From assembly GCA_963773655.1 (NCBI GenBank), contig CAVZBX010000001.1, positions 1,426,001 to 1,490,000 on the forward strand: a DNA stretch of 64,000 nt, read 5' to 3'. Each line of letters begins with the position of its first letter. Positions within the stretch are counted from its first letter, which is position 1. The position numbers and the translations under genes were made by a program. The notes under the pieces were generated by a model. The model was not told the DNA's origin. It searched no databases and saw only the letters and a program-made list of their open reading frames with translations. Origin of the DNA: DASSQJ01 sp963773655. Lineage in GTDB: Bacteria; Actinomycetota; Actinomycetes; Actinomycetales; Dermatophilaceae. Shown here one piece after another: positions 1 through 8,669 of the stretch.

Positions 1-14
1 GCGGGTGGGGCGCG

Positions 15-1007
15 TCACGGGTGGGCGGTGTCGAACAGCGACCGCTGCCGGGGTGGGGCGTGCGTGGGGTCGACGCCGTCGAACAGGCTGGACACCGACT
101 CGCCGTCGTGGATGCGCTGGATGGCCTCGGCGAACAGCCCCGCGACCGAGCGCACCCGCAGCGCCGGCCATCCGGTCGGCGCCGGCACCGTGTCGGTGGT
201 GACGACCTCGGTGACCATCGGGTGGCCGGACAGGCGGGCCACGGCCCGACCCGCGAACAGGCCGTGCGTGCACGCGACGGCGGCCTCGGTGACCCCCTGC
301 TCGGCGAGCCGGTCGAGCAGCTCGACGATGCTGCCGCCCGTGGCGATCTCGTCGTCGAGCACGATCGCCCGGCGGCCGGCGACGTCACCGACGATCGAGT
401 CGACGACCACCCGGTCGTCGGCGAGCCGCCGCTTCGAGCCCGCGGCCACGGGCAGACCGAGCAGACGGGCGAACTGGGTGGCGTCCTTGGCGTTGCCGAG
501 GTCGGGGGAGACGACCACCCGGCCGGCCAGGTCCTGCGCGCGGAAGTGGTCGGCGAGGACGCCGAGCGAGGTGAGGTGGTCGACCGGGACGGAGAAGAAC
601 CCGTGCACCTGCGGCGCGTGGAGGTTCATCGTGATGACGCGGTCGGCGCCGGCGGACCCGATGAGGTCCGCGACCAGACGCCCCCCGAGCGAGATCCGGG
701 AGGCGTCCTTCTTGTCGCTGCGGGCGTACGCGTAGTGCGGGATCACCGCCGTCACCATGGCGGCGCTCGCCCCCCGGGCGGCGTCGATCATGAGCAGCAG
801 CTCCATGAGCGAGTCCTGGGTCGGCGGCACGAGCGGCTGGACGACGTAGACGTCGCGCTGGCGGCAGTTGGCGAGCAGCTGCACCTGCAGGCAGTCGTTG
901 CTGAACCGGGTGATGAGGGTCTCGGAGAGCTGCACCCCCAGCCCGTCACAGATCCGGTGGGCCAGCTCCGGGTGGGCCGAACCGGAGAAGACCACGATCT
1001 CCCGCAT
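15..1007 (-). CDS. prs: ribose-phosphate diphosphokinase (PRPP synthase)
   Basis: Transfers pyrophosphate from ATP to ribose 5-phosphate, giving PRPP for nucleotide, histidine and tryptophan synthesis in the cytosol. The 330-residue product begins MREIVVFSGS. It has the nucleotide-binding stretch PHYAYARSDKK near residues 90-100, MNLHAPQVHGFF near 127-138 and the PRPP loop VLDDEIATGGSI near 216-227. Family members are usually 310-330 residues. The start at 1007 is preferred over an upstream in-frame codon at 1082 because the family N-terminus begins at MRE and a TACGCT -10 box ends 7 nt before this ATG. A variant family member rather than the canonical prs cannot be excluded, because several positions differ from the usual VPYFGYARQDR form. 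Confidence 0.88.
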   Translation of the reverse strand: MREIVVFSGSAHPELAHRICDGLGVQLSETLITRFSNDCLQVQLLANCRQRDVYVVQPLVPPTQDSLMELLLMIDAARGASAAMVTAVIPHYAYARSDKKDASRISLGGRLVADLIGSAGADRVITMNLHAPQVHGFFSVPVDHLTSLGVLADHFRAQDLAGRVVVSPDLGNAKDATQFARLLGLPVAAGSKRRLADDRVVVDSIVGDVAGRRAIVLDDEIATGGSIVELLDRLAEQGVTEAAVACTHGLFAGRAVARLSGHPMVTEVVTTDTVPAPTGWPALRVRSVAGLFAEAIQRIHDGESVSSLFDGVDPTHAPPRQRSLFDTAHP

Positions 1008-1014
1008 GTCGGTC

Positions 1015-1020
1015 AGCGTA
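1015..1020 (-). promoter_or_regulatory. -10 box of prs
   Basis: TACGCT read on the minus strand, 7 nt before the prs ATG. It predicts an mRNA starting at or next to the start codon. Confidence 0.5.
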
Positions 1021-1129
1021 TCCGTCCCCGGGTCGAGCGCGGGGGCGGGTGCTTGCGGAGGGCCGTGCCGGCGCGGGACCATCGACCGGCCGGCCGTCGA
1101 CCCGGACGCAGGCCGGCGAAGGGAACGCG

Positions 1130-2794
1130 ATGGCGAAGCCGATCATCCTGACGGTCGACGACGACCCCGCGGTCTCCCAGGCGATCACGCGCGACCTGCG
1201 CAGTCGGTACGCGGGCCGCTACCGGATCATCCGGGCCACGTCGGCGGCCGAGGGCCTGCGGTCCCTCGAGGCGCTGGCCGGGCGTGACCTACCGGTGGCG
1301 CTGATCGTGTCCGACCACCGGATGCCGGGGATGACCGGCATCGAGCTGCTCGAGCGCTCCCGGGCGATCACCCCCGGAGCCAAGCGGGTGCTGCTCACCG
1401 CGTACGCCGACACCGACGTGGCGATCAAGGCGATCAACGACATCGGTCTCGACCACTACCTCCTCAAGCCGTGGTCGCCACCCGACGAGCGGTTGTTCCC
1501 GATGCTCGACGACCTGCTGGACGACTGGACCCGCGAGAACGACCGACGGTTCGACGGCGTCCGCGTCGTCGGCAACAAGTGGTCCGAGCGCAGCTACGAC
1601 ACCCGGATGTTCCTCGCCCGGAACCACGTCTACTACCAGTGGCTCGAGATCGGCCGGGACCCCGAGGCGGAGCGCCTGCGCGACCTGTTCGAGGCGGCCG
1701 ACACGACGACCTCCCCCTGGTGCTCCTCCCGGACGGCACCGTGCTCCGCGGGGCCAGCACGACCGAGGTCGCGGCGGCGCTCGGCCTCCACACGGGCGCG
1801 ACGTCGACCCTCTACGACCTCGTCGTCGTCGGGGCCGGGCCGGCCGGTCTCGCCGCCGCCGTCTACGGCGCCTCGGAAGGGCTGCGGGTCGCCGTGATCG
1901 ACCGCGACGCACCCGGGGGGCAGGCCGCCCAGAGCGCCCGGATCGAGAACTACCTCGGTTTCCCCAGGGGCCTGAGCGGCAGCGACCTGTCGCACCGGGC
2001 CACCGCGCAGGCCCAGCGGTTCGGCGCCGAGATGGTGCTGGCCCGCACCGTCGACGGGTTGGAGCAGCGCGGCTCGGTCCACGCCGTGCGGTTCGACGAC
2101 GGGAGCGAGATCGAGGCCCGGGCCGTGGTCGTCGCCACGGGTGTCTCCTACCGGCTGCTCGCCGCCGACGGGCTCGCCGAGCTCACCGGTCGCGGGGTGT
2201 TCTACGGTGCGTCGGCCAGTGAGGCCCGCTCGACGCAGGGCGACGACGTCTACGTCGTCGGCGCCGCGAACTCGGCCGGCCAGGCGGCGCTGAACATCGC
2301 CGAGTTCGCCCGCAGGGTGGTGCTGCTGGTCCGGGGCGACTCGCTCACCGCCTCGATGTCGCAGTACCTCATCGACCGGATCGAGGCAGCCGACACCATC
2401 GAGGTGCGGTGCCGCACCGAGGTCGCTCTGCGGCGGCGGCACCGACCACCTGGAGTGGCTCACCGTCGTGGACCGTGCCACCGGCCGCGAGGAGACGGTG
2501 CCGGCCAACTGGCTGTACGCGTTCATCGGTGCCCTGCCGAGGACCGACTGGCTCGGCGACCGGGTCGCCCGCGACGAGCGCGGCTACGTCCTCACCGGGC
2601 CCGACGTCGCCGTCCTGGACGGCGACGGGCCGCGCTGGCCCCTGGAACGGCAGCCGCTGCTGCTCGAGACGACCGTGCCGGGCGTGTTCGCCGCGGGCGA
2701 CGTGCGGCGCAGCTCGATGAAGCGGGTCGCCTCGGCCGTCGGTGAGGGATCCACCTCGGTCAGCAACGTCCACCGCTACCTGGAGACGGTATGA
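1130..2794 (+). CDS. fused response regulator / FAD-dependent thioredoxin-reductase-like protein (two frameshifts)
   Basis: The N-terminal receiver domain starts MAKPIILTVDDDPAV, with the acidic pocket DDD and the phospho-acceptor Asp in VSDHRMPGMTG. The C-terminal pyridine nucleotide-disulfide oxidoreductase domain has the FAD motif VVVGAGPAGLAAA, the GGQAAQSARIENYLGF stretch of thioredoxin reductases, the NAD-binding VVGAANSAGQAALN and the terminal FAGDVRRSSMKRVASAVGEG. The resolving CxxC pair of true thioredoxin reductases is not visible, so another electron acceptor is likely. Reading continues across three frames, with a lost base near 1700-1712 and an extra base near 2425-2432. Removing one G before C at the second site gives a continuous ALGGGTDHLEWL. 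An AAGGGAA ribosome site precedes the ATG. The gene ends 4 bases before the downstream sensor kinase, its likely partner. Confidence 0.8.
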
Positions 2795-4185
2795 GCCTCG
2801 TCGACGACCTCCGCTCGGCCTCGCTGACGGGCGAGCTCAGCGAGGAGCAGCTGGCCGACTTCGCCGCGATCGGCGAGGTCCGTGAGTTCGCGCCCGGCGA
2901 CGAGCTGTTCCATGAGGGGCGACCCGCCGACGAGCTCTGGATGCTGCTCGACGGCGTGGTCGAGCTGGTCCAGCACGTCGGCCAGGAGGTCAGCACCTTC
3001 GTGCACATGACCGAGCCGGGCCAGTGGGCCGGTGGCCACGCCGCGTGGGCCGGCGGCGACGACCATGCGGTGTTCCTCGTCACCGGTCGTGCGGGGTCGG
3101 TCGGACGGTGCTTCGTCGTCCCGGCGGACGAGCTCGGGGCCTTCGTCCGGAGGTGGCTGCCGCTCGGCAAGCACCTGCTCGACGCCGTGTACCAGACGGT
3201 CCGCCGGGTCGACGCGACCGCGCGCCAGCGCGAGTCCATCGTGGCCCTCGGCACGCTCGCCGCCGGGCTGGCGCACGAGATCAACAACCCGGCCTCGGCG
3301 TCCCTGCGTGCGGTCGAGTCGCTGCGCAGCACCACCTCGTACGTGTTGCAGTCGCTGGTCGGGCTGGCCCAGGAGGGCGTCGGCGCGGGCGAGTTCCTCG
3401 AGCTCGACCGCATGCGGGTCGAGCTGCAGCGGCGACCGCACGTCGACGGGGACGCCCTCGAGGTCGCCGACCGCGAGGAGGCGATCGGCGGGTGGTTGGA
3501 GGGGCGTGGCGTGGAGTTCGCCTGGCAGATGGCGCCCATCCTCGCCGGCAGGGGCGCCGACGAGCAGTGGTTCTCCGAGCTCGAGTCGATCACGGGGGCG
3601 GACGGCCTCGGGCCCGCGGTCCGGTGGGTCACCAGCACCCTGGGCGTCGAGGGGCTGCTGTCGGAGCTGACCGACGCGACGGACCGGATCTCGCACCTGG
3701 TGCAGGACGTGAAGACGTACTCGCAGCTGGACCGGGCGGCGCTGCAGCGCACCGACCTCACCGCCGGCATCGAGAGCACCCTGACGATGCTGGCACCGAA
3801 GCTGGAGGGCATCGACGTCGTGCGGGACTACGGCGACGACGTCACCGAGGTCGACGTGTACGCCGCCGAGCTGAACCAGGTGTGGACGAACCTCATCGAC
3901 AACGCCCTGGACGCGATGGCCGGCGAGGGCACCCTGCGGCTGGCCGTCGCGCTCGACGGCCCCGACGTGGTCGTGCAGGTCGGTGACACGGGGACGGGCA
4001 TCGACCCCGGGATCCTGCACCGCGTCTTCGAGCCGTTCTTCACGACCAAGGACGTCGGGAGCGGGACCGGCCTCGGCCTGGACATCTCGCGCCGGATCGT
4101 GGTGGACCGCCACGGCGGCTCGATCGAGTTCGAGTCCGCCCCCGGTTCGACGACTGCGACCGTGCGGATCCCGCGCGAGCGGTGA
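2791..4185 (+). CDS. sensor histidine kinase with N-terminal cyclic-nucleotide-binding domain
   Basis: 464 residues without membrane segments. Residues about 20-130 form a CRP-type cNMP-binding domain (FAPGDELFHEGRPADELWMLLDG). The dimerisation/phospho-acceptor helix has LAAGLAHEINNP with His162. The ATPase domain shows the N box NLIDNALDAM (from residue 367), G1 DTGTGID (399), F box FEPFFTTK and G2 GSGTGLGL. The ATG overlaps the end of the upstream receiver-oxidoreductase gene (ATGA), so the two are translationally coupled and probably form a cytosolic two-component pair. The ligand could be cAMP, another nucleotide or a redox signal, since cNMP folds are often repurposed. Ligand and output are unknown. 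Confidence 0.9.
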   Translation: MSLVDDLRSASLTGELSEEQLADFAAIGEVREFAPGDELFHEGRPADELWMLLDGVVELVQHVGQEVSTFVHMTEPGQWAGGHAAWAGGDDHAVFLVTGRAGSVGRCFVVPADELGAFVRRWLPLGKHLLDAVYQTVRRVDATARQRESIVALGTLAAGLAHEINNPASASLRAVESLRSTTSYVLQSLVGLAQEGVGAGEFLELDRMRVELQRRPHVDGDALEVADREEAIGGWLEGRGVEFAWQMAPILAGRGADEQWFSELESITGADGLGPAVRWVTSTLGVEGLLSELTDATDRISHLVQDVKTYSQLDRAALQRTDLTAGIESTLTMLAPKLEGIDVVRDYGDDVTEVDVYAAELNQVWTNLIDNALDAMAGEGTLRLAVALDGPDVVVQVGDTGTGIDPGILHRVFEPFFTTKDVGSGTGLGLDISRRIVVDRHGGSIEFESAPGSTTATVRIPRER

Positions 4186-4214
4186 ACCGCCCCGCGCGCG
4201 CCGCCGGCCCGCAG

Positions 4215-5186
4215 TCAGTGCAGCGCCCGGGCCAGCTCGGTGACCAGCTCCCAGCGGTGCTGCCGCCCCACCGGCGTCGCCCCGGGGAAGGAGGCGAAGC
4301 CGTGCGGCACCTGGAGGTAGTTGGTGAGGCGCACCTGGACCCCTGCGTCGCGCAGGGCGTCGGCATAGCGGATGCCGTCGTCGCGGATGGGGTCGAGGTC
4401 GGCGGTCTGGACCAGCGCCGGGGGGAGGCCGTCGAGCCGGCCGAACAGCGGGGAGACGAGCGGGTCGCGTCGGTCGTACCCCGGCGCGAGGTAGTGGTCA
4501 CGGAAGGTGCGCATGGAGGCCCGGGTGAGGATGGCCGCGTGGGCCTGCTCGTCGATCGACGGCGAGGACATCGTCATGTCGGTGGCCGGGTACACCAGCG
4601 CCTGGTGCCGGATGCCCCCGATGTCGTGGTCACGGAGCACCTGGGCGACCACCGCCGCGAGGTTGCCGCCCGCGGAGTCGCCGGCGACCGCCATCCGGGT
4701 CGTGTCCGCCCGCAGCGCGTCGCCGGAGACCCGTACCCACGTCGTCGCGTCGACGCAGTCGTGGGCGGCCGTCGGCGCGCGGTGCTCGGGTGCCCTCCGG
4801 TAGTCGACCGAGACGACGACGGCCCCGACCCGGGCGGCGATCCACGTGCACAGCGGGTCGTAGTCGACGACGTTGCCCTGGACGAACCCGCCACCGTGGA
4901 ACCACATGACGACGGGCACGTCGGTGCGGCGGTCCGGCAGCGACCGGGGACGGTAGATCCGCAGGGGGATCTCGAAGTCGTCGCGGGCCGGCGCGGTGCC
5001 GTAGCCGATGCCGACGCCGGGGTCGACCCGGCCCAGCACCCGGGCCGCGAGGGCGTGACGGGGGTGGTTCCACGCCCGGGCGGCGTGGATGGCGTCGATG
5101 TCCATCCGGTCCACCGCCGGGCGCACCAGGTCGACGATGCCGCAGAACACGGCGGTTCGTGGGGCCAGGCCCCGGTAGCTGCGCAC
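4215..5186 (-). CDS. alpha/beta hydrolase, acetyl-hydrolase/HSL-type lipase
   Basis: 323-residue cytosolic esterase of the hormone-sensitive-lipase group. The oxyanion-hole motif HGGG is at residues 97-100 (WFHGGGFVQGN) and the nucleophile elbow GDSAGG at 169-174, with Ser171. A C-terminal DPIRDDGIRYADAL Asp region and VPHGFASFPG His complete the triad. Family members hydrolyse short acyl esters; the natural substrate cannot be read from sequence. The GTG start at 5186 has a GATACT hexamer 6 nt upstream that overlaps the divergent dop promoter. Confidence 0.88.
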   Translation of the reverse strand: MRSYRGLAPRTAVFCGIVDLVRPAVDRMDIDAIHAARAWNHPRHALAARVLGRVDPGVGIGYGTAPARDDFEIPLRIYRPRSLPDRRTDVPVVMWFHGGGFVQGNVVDYDPLCTWIAARVGAVVVSVDYRRAPEHRAPTAAHDCVDATTWVRVSGDALRADTTRMAVAGDSAGGNLAAVVAQVLRDHDIGGIRHQALVYPATDMTMSSPSIDEQAHAAILTRASMRTFRDHYLAPGYDRRDPLVSPLFGRLDGLPPALVQTADLDPIRDDGIRYADALRDAGVQVRLTNYLQVPHGFASFPGATPVGRQHRWELVTELARALH

Positions 5187-5192
5187 GAGGTC

Positions 5193-5198
5193 AGTATC
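5193..5198 (-). promoter_or_regulatory. -10 box of the hydrolase gene, overlapping the dop promoter
   Basis: GATACT on the minus strand, 6 nt before the GTG at 5186. Its bases are shared with the divergent TATCGT box at 5195-5200, so the two promoters would compete. Confidence 0.35.
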
Positions 5199-5200
5199 GT
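5195..5200 (+). promoter_or_regulatory. -10 box of dop
   Basis: TATCGT followed by 6 nt and the dop ATG at 5207, suggesting a leaderless transcript for the proteasome operon. Confidence 0.45.
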
Positions 5201-5206
5201 CGAGAC

Positions 5207-6734
5207 ATGACCGTTCGCCGGGTGATGGGCATCGAGACCGAGTACGGCATCGTCGTGCCCGGTGACCCGTCCGCGAACCCGATGGTGGCCTCGGGCGACG
5301 TCGTCACCGCCTACGCGGCGTCGCGGGGCATCCGCCCGGCCCGGGCGAGCTGGGACTACGCCGACGAGGCGCCCCTGCGCGACGCGCGTGGCTTCGACAT
5401 GGGCCGGGGCCAGGCCCACCCGAGCCAGCTGACCGACGTCGAGGACCCCACGCTCGCCAACGTGGTCCTCACCAACGGCGCCCGGCTCTACGTCGACCAC
5501 GCCCACCCCGAGTACAGCTCGCCGGAGGTCACGACCCCCCGCGCGGCCGTCACGTGGGACCGGGCCGGCGAGCTGGTGATGCGGGACGCCGTGGCCCGGC
5601 TCGCCACCGTGCCGCCCGGGGTCAACCTGTACAAGAACAACACCGACGGCAAGGGCGCCTCGTACGGCACCCACGAGAACTACCTGATGTCGCGCGCCAC
5701 GCCGTTCGCGAACATCGTCCGGCACCTCATGCCGTTCTTCGTCGTGCGGCAGGTGATGTGCGGGTCCGGTCGCGTCGGCATCGGGGTCGACTCGCGCACC
5801 GCCGGCTACCAGATCGCCCAGCGCAGCGACTTCTTCGAGGTCGAGGTCGGGCTGGAGACGACGCTGAAGCGGCCGCTGGTGAACACGCGCGACGAGCCGC
5901 ACGCGGTCGCCGACCGCTATCGCCGGCTCCACGTCATCCTCGGTGACGCCAACCACGCCGACGTCGCCAACCTGCTGAAGATGGGCACGACCTCCCTGGT
6001 GCTCGCGATGATCGAGGACGACGTCATCCGCGACGACCTCTCGGTGCGGCGCCCGGTCGCGCACCCTCCACGAGGTGTCGCACGACCCCACCCTGCAGCA
6101 GAAGGTCGAGCTCACCGACGGGCGCCGGATGACGGCGCTGGAGCTGCTGTGGGAGTACCACGACCGGGCCGCCGCGTACGTCGACGAGCGCAGTGGCGGC
6201 GAGCCCGACGCCGACACCGTCGAGGTGCTCCACTGGTGGTCCACCGTGCTCGACCGGCTCGGCCGGGACCCGATGGAGGCGCGGCGCCAGGTCGACTGGG
6301 TGGCCAAGCTCGCCGTCCTCGAGGGCTACCGGGCGCGGGACGGCCTCGGCTGGGGCGACCCCCGGCTCAAGGCCGTCGACCTCCAGTGGTCCGACGTCCG
6401 CGCCGACCGCGGGCTCGCGCACCGGCTCGCCGCCAGCGGACGGCTCGAGGTCCTCGTGCCCGAGGCCGACGTGGAGCGGGCGGTCGACCACCCGCCCACC
6501 GACACCCGGGCGTGGTTCCGGGGCACCTGCCTCCAGCGCTTCCCCGACGACGTGGTCGCGGCCTCCTGGGACTCGGTGATCTTCGACGTCGCCGGCCAGC
6601 GCACCCTCCAGCGGGTGCCGATGCTGGAGCCGCTGCGGGGCACGGAGGCGGCGGTCGGCGACCTCGTGCGGTCCGCGCCCGACGCGGCCTCGCTGCTGCG
6701 GGCCCTGGCGCGCACCGACGACGGCAGGGGCTGA
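5207..6734 (+). CDS. dop: depupylase / Pup deamidase Dop (one frameshift)
   Basis: Dop deamidates the C-terminal Gln of Pup to Glu before ligation and removes Pup from conjugates. It belongs to the glutamine-synthetase-like PafA/Dop family. The N-terminus MTVRRVMGIETEYGIV carries the GIETEYG signature with the metal-binding Glu. A Dop-loop insertion (DYADEAPLRDARGFDMG) absent from PafA is present, as are NLYKNNTDGKGASYGTHENYL and NTRDEPHA. The frame shifts near 6050, where VRRPVA continues as TLHEVSHDPTLQQKVEL in the next frame. One extra base (G or C in gtcgcgcacc) explains it. Reconstructed length is about 508 residues, normal for Dop. It heads the order dop-pup-prcB-prcA-pafA. The ATPase gene arc/mpa, usually just upstream, is not in the window. 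Confidence 0.9.
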
Positions 6735-6806
6735 CCGGGGCCGTCCGCCAGGCGGACGGCACGGACCCGCACCGAGGGTCCTCACCGCGGCCGGGGCCCG
6801 AGCGTC

Positions 6807-6812
6807 TAGGCT
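6807..6812 (+). promoter_or_regulatory. -10 box upstream of pup
   Basis: TAGGCT 31 nt before the pup ATG. A start near 6819 would leave a short leader with the ribosome site GAGGAG at 6829-6834, so pup may have its own promoter besides dop read-through. Confidence 0.35.
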
Positions 6813-6843
6813 CGTGGGGAGCCGACCCCGAGGAGTGGTGACC

Positions 6844-7038
6844 ATGCCCGGTCAGGAGCAGATCCGGCCCCAGCGGCGCGACGACGGTCCCGACGACGAC
6901 GGTGCCCCCGAGCCCGCCGCGGCCGCGCCGGCGGAGCAGACGAGCGAGATCGACGACATCCTCGACGAGATCGACGGTGTCCTGGAGTCCAACGCCGAGG
7001 AGTTCGTCCGCGGGTTCGTCCAGAAGGGCGGCCAGTGA
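6844..7038 (+). CDS. pup: prokaryotic ubiquitin-like protein Pup
   Basis: 64-residue disordered protein tag, MPGQEQIRPQRRDD at the start and FVRGFVQKGGQ at the end. The C-terminal Gly-Gly-Gln is the form that Dop deamidates before PafA joins Pup to substrate lysines. The coiled segment SEIDDILDEIDGVLESNAEE matches the region that folds on the proteasomal ATPase. Length is the family norm. The ATG at 6844 is chosen over an upstream GTG at 6814 because of the family N-terminus and the GAGGAG ribosome site. The stop overlaps the prcB start (GTGA). Confidence 0.97.
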   Translation: MPGQEQIRPQRRDDGPDDDGAPEPAAAAPAEQTSEIDDILDEIDGVLESNAEEFVRGFVQKGGQ

Positions 7039-7863
7039 CCCACGGAGCCGACAGCGGGCGGCTGCCCCTCGCCTACCTCGTCCCCGGCTCGTCCTCGTTC
7101 GCCGAGTTCCTCGGTGCCCACGCACCGGACCTGCTGCCGTCGCAGCGCGTGCTGCCCGCGGGCGCCTCGCTCGAGGCGCCGCACGGCACGACCATCGCCA
7201 CCGTCACCTTCGACGGCGGGGTGGTCATGGCGGGTGACCGACGGGCGACGATGGGCAACATCATCGCCAACCGCGACATGGAGAAGGTCTTCGCCACCGA
7301 CGAGTACAGCCTCGTCGGCATCGCGGGCACCGCCGGCCTCGCCGTCGAGCTGGTGCGGCTGTTCCAGGTCGAGCTCGAGCACTACGAGAAGATCGAGGGC
7401 ACCCTGATGTCGCTCGAGGGCAAGGCCAACCGGCTGGCCTCGATGATCCGGGGCAACCTCGGGATGGCGATGCAGGGCCTGGCCGTCGTGCCGCTGTTCG
7501 CCGGGTACGACCTCGAGGCCGCCGGTGGGCGGATCTTCTCCTACGACGTCACCGGCGGGTGCTACGAGGAGCACGACCACCACAGCGTGGGCTCCGGCTC
7601 GCTGTTCGCCCGCGGCGCCCTGAAGAAGCTCTACCGGCGCGGGGATGACCTCGCCGGAGGCGGTGCGCGTGGCCGTCGAGGCCCTCTATGACGCCGCCGA
7701 CGACGACTCGGCCACCGGCGGGCCGGACGTCGGCCGGCGGATCTGGCCCACGGTCGGGCTCGTCGACGCCGAGGGCGCCCGCTTCGTGCCGCAGGAGGAG
7801 ATCGCCCCGGTCGTCGACGCGATCATCGCGGCGCGGGCCGACGACGCGGGAGGTGGCCGATGA
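7035..7863 (+). CDS. prcB: 20S proteasome beta subunit PrcB (one frameshift)
   Basis: Catalytic subunit of the 20S core. A 51-residue propeptide precedes HGTTIATVTFDGGVVMAGDRRAT. Autocleavage after Gly51 would expose Thr52 as the N-terminal nucleophile. FVMAGD-type Asp, GTAG and the terminal PQEEI helix are all present. The frame shifts near 7645 in a run of four G: removing one G gives [33 protein letters not shown]. Reconstructed length is about 275 residues. The GTG start overlaps the pup stop and the TGA overlaps the prcA ATG, so translation is coupled along the operon. Confidence 0.92.
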
Positions 7864-8669
7864 CCGCCGGCATGCCGTTCTACGTCAGCCCCGAGCAGCT
7901 GATGAAGGACCGCGCGGACTTCGCCCGCAAGGGGATCGCGCGCGGTCGGGCCGTCATCGTCCTCCAGTACGACTCCGGCATCGCCTTCGTCGCCGAGAAC
8001 CCCAGCCGGGCGCTGCACAAGGTGTCCGAGATCTACGACCGGATCGCCTTCGCGGCGGTGGGCAAGTACCCCGAGTTCGAGAACCTGCGCGTGGCGGGGG
8101 TGCGGTACGCCGACCTGCGCGGCTACTCCTACGACCGCTCCGACGTCACCGCCCGCGGGCTCGCCAACGCGTACGCCCAGACCCTGGGCGCCGTCTTCAC
8201 CCAGGAGTCCAAGCCCTACGAGGTCGAGATCGTCGTGGCCGAGGTCGGCACCACGCCCGACGACGACCAGGTCTACCGGCTCACCTACGACGGGTCGGTG
8301 GCCGACGAGCACGGGTTCGTCGCGATGGGTGGGGGCGCCGAGCAGATCGAGGCGGCGCTCGAGGAGGAGTGGCGCCCCGGCATGCACCTCGCCGAGGCCC
8401 TGGCGCTGGCCATCCGGCTCCTCGGCGCCGACCCGGGCGGCGGCGACGCCCGAGAGCTCACCCCGGCGCAGCTCGAGGTGGCCGTGCTCGACCGCCATCG
8501 GCCCCGGCGCCGGTTCCGCCGGGTGCAGGGGCCGCTGCTCGACCGCCTGCTCAGCACCGACGACCCCACCGCCGACGCGCCGGTCGGCGACGAGCCCGAC
8601 TCGGCCCGCAGCGAGGCCACCAACCCGCAGACCCAGCGGCCGGCCACCGACGAGGGCACGCCCGAGTGA
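7860..8669 (+). CDS. prcA: 20S proteasome alpha subunit PrcA
   Basis: 269-residue structural subunit of the outer alpha rings, which gate entry to the PrcB chamber. The N-terminus MTAGMPFYVSPEQLMKDRADFARKG is the actinobacterial gating and H0 region. The signature GRAVIVLQYDSGIAFVAENPS and GYSYDRSDVTARGLANAYAQ follow. The C-terminal 50 residues are Asp/Ser/Pro/Thr-rich and poorly ordered, as in other actinobacteria. ATGA overlap with prcB and GTGA overlap with pafA indicate strict coupling. Confidence 0.96.
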   Translation: MTAGMPFYVSPEQLMKDRADFARKGIARGRAVIVLQYDSGIAFVAENPSRALHKVSEIYDRIAFAAVGKYPEFENLRVAGVRYADLRGYSYDRSDVTARGLANAYAQTLGAVFTQESKPYEVEIVVAEVGTTPDDDQVYRLTYDGSVADEHGFVAMGGGAEQIEAALEEEWRPGMHLAEALALAIRLLGADPGGGDARELTPAQLEVAVLDRHRPRRRFRRVQGPLLDRLLSTDDPTADAPVGDEPDSARSEATNPQTQRPATDEGTPE

